From Bacteroidota bacterium (GTDB taxonomy: Bacteria > Bacteroidota > Bacteroidia > JABEUT01), in NCBI GenBank assembly GCA_013288205.1, contig JABDCH010000013.1:1-40654 (forward strand): a stretch of DNA of 40,654 bases, in the 5' to 3' direction. Position numbers and translations under genes: made by a program. The notes under the pieces were generated by a model that searched no databases, was not told the origin of the DNA, and saw only the letters and a list, made by a program, of their open reading frames with translations. Shown piece by piece: positions 7,550 through 15,055 of the stretch (within the stretch, counting starts at the first letter, position 1; every line of letters starts with the position of its first letter).

Positions 7550-7705
7550 TTAGTCTATCCTTTTTCCCTGGATAATTCTAAATAATACTGCAATAACTGC
7601 CAACACAAGTAATATATGAATTAAGCCACCGGCATTATAACCCAGGTAACCGATAGCCCAAAGTATTACTAATACTACCGCTGCTAAATAAAGTAGGTTG
7701 CTCAT
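7550..7705 (-). CDS. Small DUF5670/lmo0937-like membrane protein (51 aa)
   Basis: A short ORF: MSNLLYLAAVVLVILWAIGY, then LGYNAGGLIHILLVLAVIAV, then LFRIIQGKRID. It shows the two-helix hairpin typical of lmo0937-type (DUF5670) membrane peptides: a first helix ending in LWAIGYLG, a Gly-Gly-x-Ile-His turn, a second helix and a basic end. Function is unknown. The family is common in Bacteroidota and Firmicutes and often appears near stress genes. It lies 55 bp after a lipoprotein whose own C-terminus has the same type of hairpin. Confidence 0.8.
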   Translation of the reverse strand: MSNLLYLAAVVLVILWAIGYLGYNAGGLIHILLVLAVIAVLFRIIQGKRID

Positions 7706-7760
7706 GATGTTTGTTTTATTGTTATTAGTTTGTTGATAGGTTAGTCAGAATCATTGGCGA

Positions 7761-8354
7761 TTACCAAATTCTTAATAACCATAGTATGAATAGTATCAGT
7801 GCAATTAACAACAGCAGGTTAATGAGTCCGCCTAAGCCAAACCCACCCGCTATAATGCCGATTAACCATAAGATTAATATTACTACTATAACTATCCACA
7901 ATAAGCTTAGCGCATCTCTTTCAGCCCCTCTGTCACCTCCTATGTTACCTTCATACGAAGTTTGTTTATTTTCCAGAACCGGGATGTCAATAATCTTATT
8001 GCTGTTTATAACAGAAATATTCTTATTGGTTGCTGTTAGATTGATGGTCTTAGCATCACTAGCTTGCTGCTTTGAGGGATTGGGAGTATTTTGAAAGACC
8101 TCCGGTTTTACCACTGTCGAAGTATTCATTGCAACCAGGTTTTCCGGTTTAGTTGTAATTATCTGCACACTTTTATGCTTGTTATCCGGAAGTATTCTGG
8201 CAACAGCTGGGGTAGGCCTTCTCCTGCTAAAGTCAACATAGTAACCGCTTCTGTAATGCCTTTTGGTAATGGCGAGTTTAGATGAATTACTGCATGAGGA
8301 AAGTAATATTCCTGAAAGTGCAAATAATGTGAGGGATGCTAGTATTTTTTTCAT
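7761..8354 (-). CDS. Lipoprotein with C-terminal DUF5670-like membrane hairpin
   Basis: A 197-residue protein of two parts. The N-terminus is a lipoprotein signal (LFALSGILLSSC, Cys21) followed by about 120 residues of low-complexity, Asn/Thr/Lys-rich linker. The C-terminus (about residues 148-197) is a strongly hydrophobic hairpin, SLLWIVIVVILILWLIGIIA then GGFGLGGLINLLLLIALILF, which resembles the separate peptide at 7550-7705. A lipid anchor at one end and two membrane helices at the other would tether both ends of the linker, perhaps across the periplasm. It lies 32 bp after the OmpA-like gene. No enzyme motif is visible. Confidence 0.8.
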   Translation of the reverse strand: MKKILASLTLFALSGILLSSCSNSSKLAITKRHYRSGYYVDFSRRRPTPAVARILPDNKHKSVQIITTKPENLVAMNTSTVVKPEVFQNTPNPSKQQASDAKTINLTATNKNISVINSNKIIDIPVLENKQTSYEGNIGGDRGAERDALSLLWIVIVVILILWLIGIIAGGFGLGGLINLLLLIALILFILWLLRIW

Positions 8355-8386
8355 AATAAGGTTTTAAAATTTTAGTAATGGACCTT

Positions 8387-9169
8387 TTATTGGTTAAGTA
8401 ATTTGAATAGCTCTGTCAAATCAGGTGATAAAATAATATCCGTTCTGCGATTGCTGGCCCTTCCTTCAGCGGTTGAATTGGTAGCTACCGGTATATATTT
8501 CGACCTGCCAGAAGCAACCATGGCATTTGGGTTCACGTTATAATCTTTGATGAGGATACGAACTATAGAAGTAGCACGTGCTGTGCTTAGAGCCCAATTA
8601 TCCTCATATTTTCCGGTCATGGGAATGCTATCCGTGTGTCCTTCTACATCCACCGTAATACCGGAGGTGTTATTAAGAACACTAGCCAGAGTTTTCAAGG
8701 CATCTTTACCTTGAGCATTAACCACAGCGCTGCCCGAAGCAAATAAGAGTTTTTCCTGGAGCGAAACATACAGTTTACCATCTTTCAAGGTAACTGTTAA
8801 TTCATCAGGTTTAAAGTTAATTAAAGCATCTGCAACCGTCTTTTTCAGTTTAGTCATAACATCTTTTTGAGACTGGATAAGTGCTTCCAGGTTCTTTAAG
8901 CGTTTAGCCTGATCAGTTATAGTCATATTTGAATTCGCTTCATTTGTCTGGTAGCTGATTGAAAGATCATTGATTGAATTTTTCAAATCAGCTTTATCCT
9001 TTTGAAGTGAGGCAACCTGTGTATTGCAATCGTTTAATTGGGAATGCATATTAGTGCTATCCCTTTGCAAGCCTTTCACTCTTTTTTGTTCACTAATTAA
9101 TTTGGCTTTAGGAACACAGGCGGCAAAAAGGAGCACAAAGCCTGATGCTAGTAGAATATTTCTTTTCAT
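8387..9169 (-). CDS. OmpA-family peptidoglycan-binding lipoprotein
   Basis: A 260-residue lipoprotein: signal and lipobox LLASGFVLLFAAC (Cys18), a coiled coil (about residues 25-110) and a C-terminal OmpA-like domain (about 135-255). The peptidoglycan-binding pattern is clear: VDVEGHTDSIP, the conserved Asp and Arg in NWALSTARAT, and GRASNRRTDI. It probably links the outer membrane to the cell wall. ATG at 9169 is 14 bp after the small ORF at 9184-9336, and both belong to the operon driven by promoter G. Confidence 0.92.
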   Translation of the reverse strand: MKRNILLASGFVLLFAACVPKAKLISEQKRVKGLQRDSTNMHSQLNDCNTQVASLQKDKADLKNSINDLSISYQTNEANSNMTITDQAKRLKNLEALIQSQKDVMTKLKKTVADALINFKPDELTVTLKDGKLYVSLQEKLLFASGSAVVNAQGKDALKTLASVLNNTSGITVDVEGHTDSIPMTGKYEDNWALSTARATSIVRILIKDYNVNPNAMVASGRSKYIPVATNSTAEGRASNRRTDIILSPDLTELFKLLNQ

Positions 9170-9183
9170 AATGTATTTGGGGT

Positions 9184-9336
9184 TTAATAAGTTACTACAA
9201 TTGCTTCAGGATACTTTACAAGCCAAGTTTTTAGCATTGCAATATCCGTTAGGTAGATAAGGGTTTTATAATCTAAACGAACCTTTATTAATTTCCGTTT
9301 CGAGGTGGTTATTATATTTTTTAGTTTAGTTTTCAT
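9184..9336 (-). CDS. Predicted small basic protein (50 aa), first ORF of the envelope operon
   Basis: A 50-residue ORF beginning MKTKLKNIITTSKRKLIKV and ending in AIVVTY, with no recognised family. Its start is the evidence: ATG at 9336 lies 30 bp after the -7 box of promoter G. In the other ten units the first gene starts 21-42 bp after that box, whereas the OmpA-like start would be about 200 bp away. The ORF ends 14 bp before the OmpA-like gene and has the AAAACA-ATG-AAA context seen at other starts here. It could be a leader peptide or a small cytosolic protein. Confidence 0.5.
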   Translation of the reverse strand: MKTKLKNIITTSKRKLIKVRLDYKTLIYLTDIAMLKTWLVKYPEAIVVTY

Positions 9337-9363
9337 TGTTTTATTATTTATGAGTTATTATGG

Positions 9364-9430
9364 TACAAAGGTGGCTATCATTGAAGCCAGGGGCGTTACA
9401 CAACACTATACAATAGTTGCATAATTCACA
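9364..9430 (-). promoter_or_regulatory. 21-bp direct-repeat promoter G (OmpA/YihY envelope operon)
   Basis: On the minus strand: TGTGA (9426-9430), N4, TGCAAC (9416-9421), TGTAAC (9395-9400) 21 bp downstream, and TTTG (9366-9369) 31 bp after the start of the second copy. The upstream arm is identical over 16 bases to that of the transketolase promoter at 19162. Its TGTGA is also half of a perfect 8-bp palindrome at 9423-9441. Confidence 0.82.
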
Positions 9431-9441
9431 CATTGTGAATT
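9423..9441. repeat. Perfect 8-bp palindrome AATTCACA-N3-TGTGAATT
   Basis: An inverted repeat with a 3-nt spacer that overlaps the upstream edge of promoter G and lies 18 bp past the stop codon of the DUF3494 gene. It has no GC-rich stem and no U-run, so it is a poor terminator and more likely an extra binding site. Confidence 0.5.
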
Positions 9442-9458
9442 ACATTTTTATGATAAAA

Positions 9459-11090
9459 TTAGTTCTGTGCAATCAGCTTACCTGATTGTATTAACGTGTT
9501 ATCATTTATCAATTGATAGAAATAAATTCCGGATGGAAGATTACCTGTTGCAAGCGTTGTGGCTTGTTGGGTAATATTTACATTCATTACTTCTTCCCCT
9601 AAAACATTATACATTTTTAGTACAGCATTGTTTATTTGCAATGCACCATTTATGCTGATGGTGGTATATTTCCGGAATGGGTTCGGATAAATGGTAGCCA
9701 CATCGTCCCCATTTTTCCCATTGATAGAGGAGATACCTAAAGCTCCACAATCGCTAGGTATCATTGGAGCCTTATCATTCATAGCCGTGGTTGTTAACGC
9801 TCCATTGGTTGTAAGCGCCCTGCCATTGAGTGTAACTCCTGTATTTAATGCGCCTAAAGCGCCGTTGTTACAAATTATCGTTCCGCAGAAAACAGAATAA
9901 TTATTTATTTTCACAGCACCATTAACCAGCCAATACACATTTTGCGCTTGTGCTCCATTGATCAATATAACCCTTGAATATGTACTGGTAGATATAGCGC
10001 CATATATCTGGATAACAAATACTGCATTGGCGTTATCTTCTGCATTCAGGTAAAGTGAATCGGTGAATGTGGTGGCAGCATTTAATAGATAAGTATGTGG
10101 CGTGAGAACAAGACCATTTCCAAATTGTGCAGGGTATAATAGTTGTATATCGTATGGCAGTGTGCTTATATCTGTATAAGCGGTTGATACATCTTTTGCA
10201 CAGGCTGCAGTGGAGCCATCAGGTATAGGATGAATAGTTCCAGTTACGTCAGCAGGATTAAAACCGGTAGCAGAGCCATTATTGCTGCCAACATCGCCCG
10301 TTACATAAGTTGTACCTGAATTAGAAACGGCACCATCTGAAGAAAATAATGCATAGCAGGCAGCGCTGCCAAGTACTGGGGCAGTTGGCCCTGTAAGAGT
10401 GGGGCTTCCGCAGCCTATAGGGGTATAGGCCAATATGCCATTAACAGTTACGGCTCCATCAGTAGAAAGCGCCCTTCCTTCCAGGGTATCGCCCGTATTC
10501 ATTTTAATTGCTGCGTTATTTGCAATAACAGTTCCTCTCATAGTAGTGCCTGAAGCCATGCTTACAAGGCCTTCTACTTTCCAGAACACATTACAGGCCA
10601 ATGCTCCGTTTACTAATATGATTTTAGAAGATGCATTGGCAGAAAAAGAGCCCTTAATTTGAAAAATAAATACAGCATTTGGATTTCCTTTTGCATTCAG
10701 AAAAAGTTTAAGATTCAGCGTTGAAGCGCTGGTTATGGAATAAACACCCGCTACAAGGGTGTCTCCATTTCCCAATGTGGGAGCAGGAAAAAAAGTTGGA
10801 ACATCGCTGTTCAATTGATTATATGCAATTAATAAATCAGTTGAGCATTGGGCGCTTGCCGCATTATTATTGTCCATTACACCGTTTACATTTCCAAAAC
10901 CGGTGCTGGAGCCATTGTTTGTCCCTACATTGCCTGTAAGCTGCGAAATACTAGTATTGGTAACAGCTCCGTTAGAAGAGAAAAGAACAAAATTTGCAGC
11001 AGTTCCCATCGTCGGAGCTTGTGCAAAATTTAAACTTGGTATTAAAAATAGTATACATATTGTTACTAGTTTGAGGCGTTTTGCATTCAT
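9459..11090 (-). CDS. Double DUF3494 (ice-binding-like) protein with T9SS sorting tail
   Basis: A 543-residue secreted protein with a signal peptide (KLVTICILFLIPSLNFAQ) and two tandem DUF3494 ice-binding-like beta-solenoid domains, about residues 25-225 and 240-445. Each repeat starts with a FVLFSSNGAV or YALFSSDGAV strand, then LTGNVGTNNGSSTGF or VTGDVGSNNGSATGF. The C-terminus (from about 465) is a T9SS type A sorting domain with IYPNPF, MYNVLGEEV and LPSGIYFYQL. It is thus exported to the cell surface or medium. DUF3494 members bind ice or act as adhesins; which applies is not visible. I use ATG 11090: an upstream GTG at 11123 lies at the predicted transcription start of promoter E and cannot be used from that promoter. 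Confidence 0.9.
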   Translation of the reverse strand: MNAKRLKLVTICILFLIPSLNFAQAPTMGTAANFVLFSSNGAVTNTSISQLTGNVGTNNGSSTGFGNVNGVMDNNNAASAQCSTDLLIAYNQLNSDVPTFFPAPTLGNGDTLVAGVYSITSASTLNLKLFLNAKGNPNAVFIFQIKGSFSANASSKIILVNGALACNVFWKVEGLVSMASGTTMRGTVIANNAAIKMNTGDTLEGRALSTDGAVTVNGILAYTPIGCGSPTLTGPTAPVLGSAACYALFSSDGAVSNSGTTYVTGDVGSNNGSATGFNPADVTGTIHPIPDGSTAACAKDVSTAYTDISTLPYDIQLLYPAQFGNGLVLTPHTYLLNAATTFTDSLYLNAEDNANAVFVIQIYGAISTSTYSRVILINGAQAQNVYWLVNGAVKINNYSVFCGTIICNNGALGALNTGVTLNGRALTTNGALTTTAMNDKAPMIPSDCGALGISSINGKNGDDVATIYPNPFRKYTTISINGALQINNAVLKMYNVLGEEVMNVNITQQATTLATGNLPSGIYFYQLINDNTLIQSGKLIAQN

Positions 11091-11106
11091 TGTTTTGAAG
11101 ATTAAT

Positions 11107-11124
11107 TGTGAAATAATTTTCACG
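11107..11124 (-). promoter_or_regulatory. Leader palindrome TGTGAA-N6-TTCACG (copy E)
   Basis: The palindrome found in two other leaders, here with one mismatch at its outer edge, 3 bp from the TTTG of promoter E and just before the ATG at 11090. Confidence 0.45.
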
Positions 11125-11127
11125 ATG

Positions 11128-11192
11128 CAAAACTGCGCACTTTGATTGCGGTGTGCGTTACATAACGACTGATAAGAGTTGCATAAATCCCA
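11128..11192 (-). promoter_or_regulatory. 21-bp direct-repeat promoter E (DUF3494 protein)
   Basis: On the minus strand: TGGGA (11188-11192, one mismatch to TGTGA), N4, TGCAAC (11178-11183), TGTAAC (11157-11162) 21 bp downstream, and a TTTTG -7 box (11128-11132) whose TTTG is 31 bp after the start of the second copy. It occupies the whole gap behind the small membrane protein gene. Confidence 0.8.
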
Positions 11193-11194
11193 CT

Positions 11195-11389
11195 TTATGC
11201 TTCGTCCTTGGTAGTTCTTACAAGGCTAATGCCCGCTATAAAGAATATAACACAAAGTATGCCGTAAATAGCAATTGCTTTAATATCGCGCGTGGTGCCG
11301 CTGGTATTTACAAATAAAACGGCAACGTATATAAGCCCTGCTATTCCGAGCATGGTAAGCAGTCCGCCAAAAATTCTTTTTAAGTTCAT
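11195..11389 (-). CDS. Small two-helix membrane protein (64 aa)
   Basis: A 64-residue protein with two transmembrane helices (about residues 8-28 and 38-56), KRIFGGLLTMLGIAGLIYVA and AIAIYGILCVIFFIAGISLV, separated by a polar TSGTTRD loop, and a charged end (RTTKDEA). It has no named family that I recognise. It lies 37 bp after CsbD copy 2 and is probably co-transcribed with it from promoter F. Confidence 0.8.
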   Translation of the reverse strand: MNLKRIFGGLLTMLGIAGLIYVAVLFVNTSGTTRDIKAIAIYGILCVIFFIAGISLVRTTKDEA

Positions 11390-11426
11390 GATTTTTTTAT
11401 TTTAGAACCGGATAACTCTCGCAAGA

Positions 11427-11612
11427 TTATAAGGACGAGATAAGTTTCAAAACTTCTTCTTTGGTCTTGCCAAGTTTTACCTGAAGCATTCCAAGCAACT
11501 CGTCTTTCTTGCCATCTTCAAACATCAGGTCATTATCCAACAGGATAGCAAATTTTTGTTTTAGTCTGCCTTTCTGTTCGTACCAACTTCCTGTTGCTTC
11601 TGTAGTATTCAT
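11427..11612 (-). CDS. CsbD-like stress protein (copy 2)
   Basis: A 61-residue CsbD-like protein, closely similar to copy 1 throughout, including GSWYEQKGRLKQKF, NDLMFEDGKKDELLG and LGKTKEEVLK. The start is ATG at 11612, 40 bp after the -7 box of promoter F. Its leader carries the TGTGAA palindrome also found before the His-rich secreted protein. Function is general stress by family only. Confidence 0.9.
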   Translation of the reverse strand: MNTTEATGSWYEQKGRLKQKFAILLDNDLMFEDGKKDELLGMLQVKLGKTKEEVLKLISSL

Positions 11613-11627
11613 ATTTAAATTTTGAAT

Positions 11628-11645
11628 TGTGAAGTTATTTTCACA
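11628..11645 (-). promoter_or_regulatory. Leader palindrome TGTGAA-N6-TTCACA (copy F)
   Basis: A perfect inverted repeat, extendable to 7 bp per arm (11627-11646), 6 bp downstream of the TTTG of promoter F. Spacing and arms are identical to copy B at 1324-1341. Confidence 0.55.
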
Positions 11646-11649
11646 ACAT

Positions 11650-11716
11650 TACAAAGATCAACATCTTTGCTTTGATAGCTATTACAGATATTTATAGAAG
11701 AGTTACATGATTCACA
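11650..11716 (-). promoter_or_regulatory. 21-bp direct-repeat promoter F (CsbD copy 2)
   Basis: On the minus strand: TGTGA (11712-11716), N4, TGTAAC (11702-11707), TGTAAT (11681-11686) 21 bp downstream, and TTTG (11652-11655) 31 bp after the start of the second copy. Confidence 0.82.
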
Positions 11717-11746
11717 CATTCGGAAAAAAATAGAAAAGAAAACGAA

Positions 11747-12178
11747 TTACATCCGTTCCATATACCAATTCAAGGTTTTTTCCATTTTTTTATACTGAAA
11801 AATGGAAGTTATAATTTTTTGCAAGCGCGTAAATGCTGTTTCACTTTTCACAACATAATCAAAGGCCCTGTGGTGCATACAATTCACGGCCACTTCAATT
11901 TTATCTTGTGAGGATAACATTACAACGGCAATATCCTGATTATAGGCTTTTATCTTATCCAACGTTTGCATTCCGTTCATGGCATTTTTATCGATACCAT
12001 TGAGAAAATAGTCTAAAATAATTACATCCGGATTATGTGATAAATTATTCATACAAAGTTCCCCGGTGGCATACGTTTCAATATTAAAATCAGCATGTTG
12101 CAGAAACTCAATTTCCAATGATTTTAAGAATACGGCATCATCATCTACCAGGAAAAGCTTTATTTTTTCATTTTTCAT
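11747..12178 (-). CDS. Single-domain response regulator (CheY-like receiver)
   Basis: A 143-residue protein that is one receiver domain with no output domain. The acidic pair is in LFLVDDD, the phospho-acceptor Asp is in DVIILDYF (about residue 56), the Ser/Thr switch is in VVMLSSQD and the conserved Lys is in DYVVKSE. A C-terminal extension (YKKMEKTLNWYMERM) is helical. ATG at 12178 overlaps the kinase stop by 4 bp, so it is translationally coupled to the hybrid kinase and likely receives phosphate from its Hpt domain. With no DNA-binding part, it probably acts by protein contact or as a phosphate sink. Confidence 0.92.
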   Translation of the reverse strand: MKNEKIKLFLVDDDAVFLKSLEIEFLQHADFNIETYATGELCMNNLSHNPDVIILDYFLNGIDKNAMNGMQTLDKIKAYNQDIAVVMLSSQDKIEVAVNCMHHRAFDYVVKSETAFTRLQKIITSIFQYKKMEKTLNWYMERM

Positions 12179-14418
12179 ATCGGGGTATTTTTTATCATAT
12201 CAAACTCTATTTCCAATTCTTTACACGCCTGGGCGCATATATTTTCAAGTTGTCGCACAAGGTCAGGTATTCCATCGGCCTGCTGTTGGGTGCTTGCATA
12301 TTCCTGAACCTTTTTTGCCATATTTTCAAAATCTATATTAATACCCATAATGGAAAATGAAGGAATCATTTTATGGACAGCCCCGTACAACGAATCCCAG
12401 TCCTTATCCAGCAGGCTCTGCTTCATGGTAACGACTAAGGGCGGGGTTTGTTCCAGGTAAAGCGATATCATTTCCATCATCAATTTAGGATTGGATTTTG
12501 TACGGTGAATCAAATAAGCGAGGTCAATGCATTTTACTTTATTGCTTTGAAAACTTCCAATCCCTTTGTTCCCGGTAATTTTCGCATCCACGGGCTTTTT
12601 AACCAATGTTATTATTTTACTGTACAATAGTCTTTCGTCAACAGGTTTGGCGATATAATCATTCATGCCAACTGCCTTGCATTTTTCAAGATCAACTGTT
12701 GTTACGTCAGCAGTTAAGGCTATAATAGGAATTTTGGAGTTTAGCTTATTGCGGATATAATCTGTTGCTTCAAATCCGTTCATCTCTGGCATCTGCAAAT
12801 CCATTAGTACTATATCATACTCTTTGTCCTTGAGTTTTTCTATAGCTATTCTACCGTTGGAAACAATATCGCGTTCAAATCCGAAGTCATCTAAAAGCGT
12901 TTTCATTAATAATTGATTGAGCGCTATGTCTTCCACTACTAATACTTTAATGTTTCTTATATCCGTATCCAGCTCCATTAATTCTGTTTCTACAGGTGTC
13001 TCTTCTTTTGTTCTCTGAAAACTTAGTATAAAACTGAAGGTGGAGCCTTCATCAATTTTACTTTTCACATTGATACTTCCTCCCTGAGGCTCTACTAATT
13101 GTTTAACAATAGCAAGACCTAAGCCGGTTCCACCATATAGCCTGGAAGTGCCGCTGGAGGCCTGCTGAAAGTTTTCAAATATTTTATCTATCTTACTTTC
13201 GGGTATTCCTATTCCCGTGTCACTGACGGCAAATTGTACCGTCGCTTTCTCTCCATCTTCATCCAACAAACGGGCGCTTACGGTTATTTTTCCTTTTGAG
13301 GTAAACTTCACGGCATTGCTGACCAGGTTTAAAATAATCTGGTGCAAACGCACCGGGTCGCCAACCAATATTTCCGGAATATTCGTGTCATATTCCTTAA
13401 TTAATACCAAATTTTTTTCCTGTATTTTGGTCTCAAACAAATGGATCATAGCAGATATGGATAATGCCATTTTAAAAGGCACTTGCTCAAACGTCATTTT
13501 CCCGGCATCTACTTTTGCCAGATCCAGTATATCATTAATAAGTACGATTAATGAATCGCCACTCATTTTTATCGCTGTTAAATATTCCTTTTGTTTAGCC
13601 GACAGTTCTGTCTTCAATACCACTTTCGTAAATCCTATAATGGCATTCATAGGGGTCCGGATCTCATGACTCATGTTTGACAAAAACTGTTGTTTCGCCT
13701 TCACTGCGTCTTCCGCTATCCGCCTGGCAGTTTCAGCTTTGCTTTTTGCAACCTGGGCAATTCCTGTAGCTAATTCCGCGAATACTTTGGCTTCTATCAG
13801 CTCCTTTTCTATCTTCTTTAAATCAGTTACATCCCTCGCTACCACTACTGCACCTATCACTTTACCATCTTCATCTTTATAAACCGAACCACTTAACAGT
13901 ACATCTGTCAGTACACCATCAATTATAGTGAGTGGATAATTCAATATAAAACCCTTTGAAAAAATTTCCCTGTGTACATTTGCTGCCTTCTTAACTTCAA
14001 CAAAATAGGTAGTAAATTTCGTGCCTACAAGATTTTCACGCACTTTATCAGTAGCTTTTACCATAGCCTCGTTTACATCTGTAATTACACCTTTTAAATC
14101 CAGGGTGACCCAAGGGTCTAGCGTGGCTTCTATCAGGCTCCTTGCATATTGAGAAGTCAATTTTACAGAATGACTGAATGCTTTCAGCTTTTTATGGGTA
14201 ATTTCTTTTTTTGCTTTTTCCTTGTTCTGAAAAGCAAGTTCTATGTTGGCAACACCTAATTCTGCCGCCCGTTTATCCTTCTCAGTATCCTGAAAAGTGA
14301 GTTTCTTATGTGCAATGAGTAACTCAGATGCTAATCTTTTATTCTCTTCTTTTTGAAGGATAATTTCTTTTTGAGCATCCAGCAATTCATCCTGGACCGT
14401 TTTTTTTATTTTGGCCAT
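12175..14418 (-). CDS. Hybrid sensor histidine kinase (PAS-HisKA-HATPase-REC-Hpt)
   Basis: A 747-residue hybrid kinase. In order: N-terminal coiled coil (about 1-85), PAS domain (about 90-200, VTLDLKGVITDVNEAMVKAT), coiled linker rich in Ala/Lys (205-245), HisKA with phospho-acceptor His251 in SHEIRTP, HATPase with LNLVSNAVKF, DTGIGIP and GTGLGLAIV, a receiver domain with Asp540 in VLMDLQMP, and a C-terminal Hpt domain with His682 in AVHKMIPS. No transmembrane segment is visible, so it senses a cytosolic signal, perhaps through the PAS domain. It starts 3 bp after the AraC gene and overlaps the receiver gene by 4 bp, so the three form one operon under promoter K. All phosphorelay residues are present. 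Confidence 0.95.
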   Translation of the reverse strand: MAKIKKTVQDELLDAQKEIILQKEENKRLASELLIAHKKLTFQDTEKDKRAAELGVANIELAFQNKEKAKKEITHKKLKAFSHSVKLTSQYARSLIEATLDPWVTLDLKGVITDVNEAMVKATDKVRENLVGTKFTTYFVEVKKAANVHREIFSKGFILNYPLTIIDGVLTDVLLSGSVYKDEDGKVIGAVVVARDVTDLKKIEKELIEAKVFAELATGIAQVAKSKAETARRIAEDAVKAKQQFLSNMSHEIRTPMNAIIGFTKVVLKTELSAKQKEYLTAIKMSGDSLIVLINDILDLAKVDAGKMTFEQVPFKMALSISAMIHLFETKIQEKNLVLIKEYDTNIPEILVGDPVRLHQIILNLVSNAVKFTSKGKITVSARLLDEDGEKATVQFAVSDTGIGIPESKIDKIFENFQQASSGTSRLYGGTGLGLAIVKQLVEPQGGSINVKSKIDEGSTFSFILSFQRTKEETPVETELMELDTDIRNIKVLVVEDIALNQLLMKTLLDDFGFERDIVSNGRIAIEKLKDKEYDIVLMDLQMPEMNGFEATDYIRNKLNSKIPIIALTADVTTVDLEKCKAVGMNDYIAKPVDERLLYSKIITLVKKPVDAKITGNKGIGSFQSNKVKCIDLAYLIHRTKSNPKLMMEMISLYLEQTPPLVVTMKQSLLDKDWDSLYGAVHKMIPSFSIMGINIDFENMAKKVQEYASTQQQADGIPDLVRQLENICAQACKELEIEFDMIKNTPI

Positions 14419-14421
14419 GTG

Positions 14422-15018
14422 TTAACTTGATGAATTTATATCTTTATTAGTTAAATTTCCGATTTCTTCTATAGGGCTTCTTTTTTTATCCTTCAATTGC
14501 TTAAACTGCGTAGGAGAAAGCCCGGTAATTTTTTTGAACTGATTAGATAAATGTGCTACGCTGCTATAATGCAATCTGTATGCAATCTCTGTGAGGTTCA
14601 GTTCGTCGTAGAATAGTAATTCTTTTACTTTTTCAATTTTATGAGCGATAATAAATTGCTGTATGGTAATGCCTTTCACTTCAGAAAATATGTTGGACAT
14701 ATAGGTATAATCGTGCTTTAGCTTTTCACTAATGTAGTCTGAATAATTCATTTTAGGAATATCATTGGAATAATGAATCATTTCAGAAATTACACCGATT
14801 ATTTTTTCAATCAATACGGCCCTTTTATCATCCATTAATTCAAACCCTGAAGCAAGCAGCTCCACTTTCAGTTGGTCCAGTTGCTCTGGAGAAAGGGTCT
14901 CCATAATTTCCACCTCACCTAAATCGACCACCATAAAGTGCAATTCCATCTTTTTTAATACTTCTTTCACCGCCATTTTACAGCGGTTACTCACCATGTA
15001 TTTTATATATAACTTCAA
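14422..15018 (-). CDS. AraC-family regulator with HMA-like N-terminal domain (copy 2); candidate regulon activator
   Basis: A 198-residue paralogue of the gene at 1408-1968, nearly identical in the DNA-binding helices (NLTEIAYRLHYSSVAHLSNQ, FKKITGLSP). The N-terminal 65 residues again look HMA-like, with MVSNRC at residues 8-13: the first metal-site Cys is Ser, the second is kept. It starts with TTG at 15018, like copy 1, and the shared KLYIKYMVS segment supports that choice. It is the first gene of an operon with a hybrid kinase and a receiver protein, and its own promoter K carries the 21-bp direct repeat. AraC proteins bind direct repeats spaced by two helical turns, so this protein is my best candidate for the regulator of all eleven promoters, with positive feedback. 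That role is inferred. Confidence 0.9.
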   Translation of the reverse strand: MKLYIKYMVSNRCKMAVKEVLKKMELHFMVVDLGEVEIMETLSPEQLDQLKVELLASGFELMDDKRAVLIEKIIGVISEMIHYSNDIPKMNYSDYISEKLKHDYTYMSNIFSEVKGITIQQFIIAHKIEKVKELLFYDELNLTEIAYRLHYSSVAHLSNQFKKITGLSPTQFKQLKDKKRSPIEEIGNLTNKDINSSS

Positions 15019-15055
15019 AATATTAGTTTGTAAATGAGCGCATTTCAGGTAAATG

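Noticed and set aside
9423-9441. Palindrome as a terminator of the DUF3494 gene
   Set aside because: The stem is AT-rich and no U-run follows on the minus strand; it overlaps promoter G and is more likely a protein site.
11091-11123. GTG start at 11123 for the DUF3494 protein
   Set aside because: It lies at the predicted transcription start of promoter E and puts extra residues before a normal signal peptide; ATG 11090 fits better.
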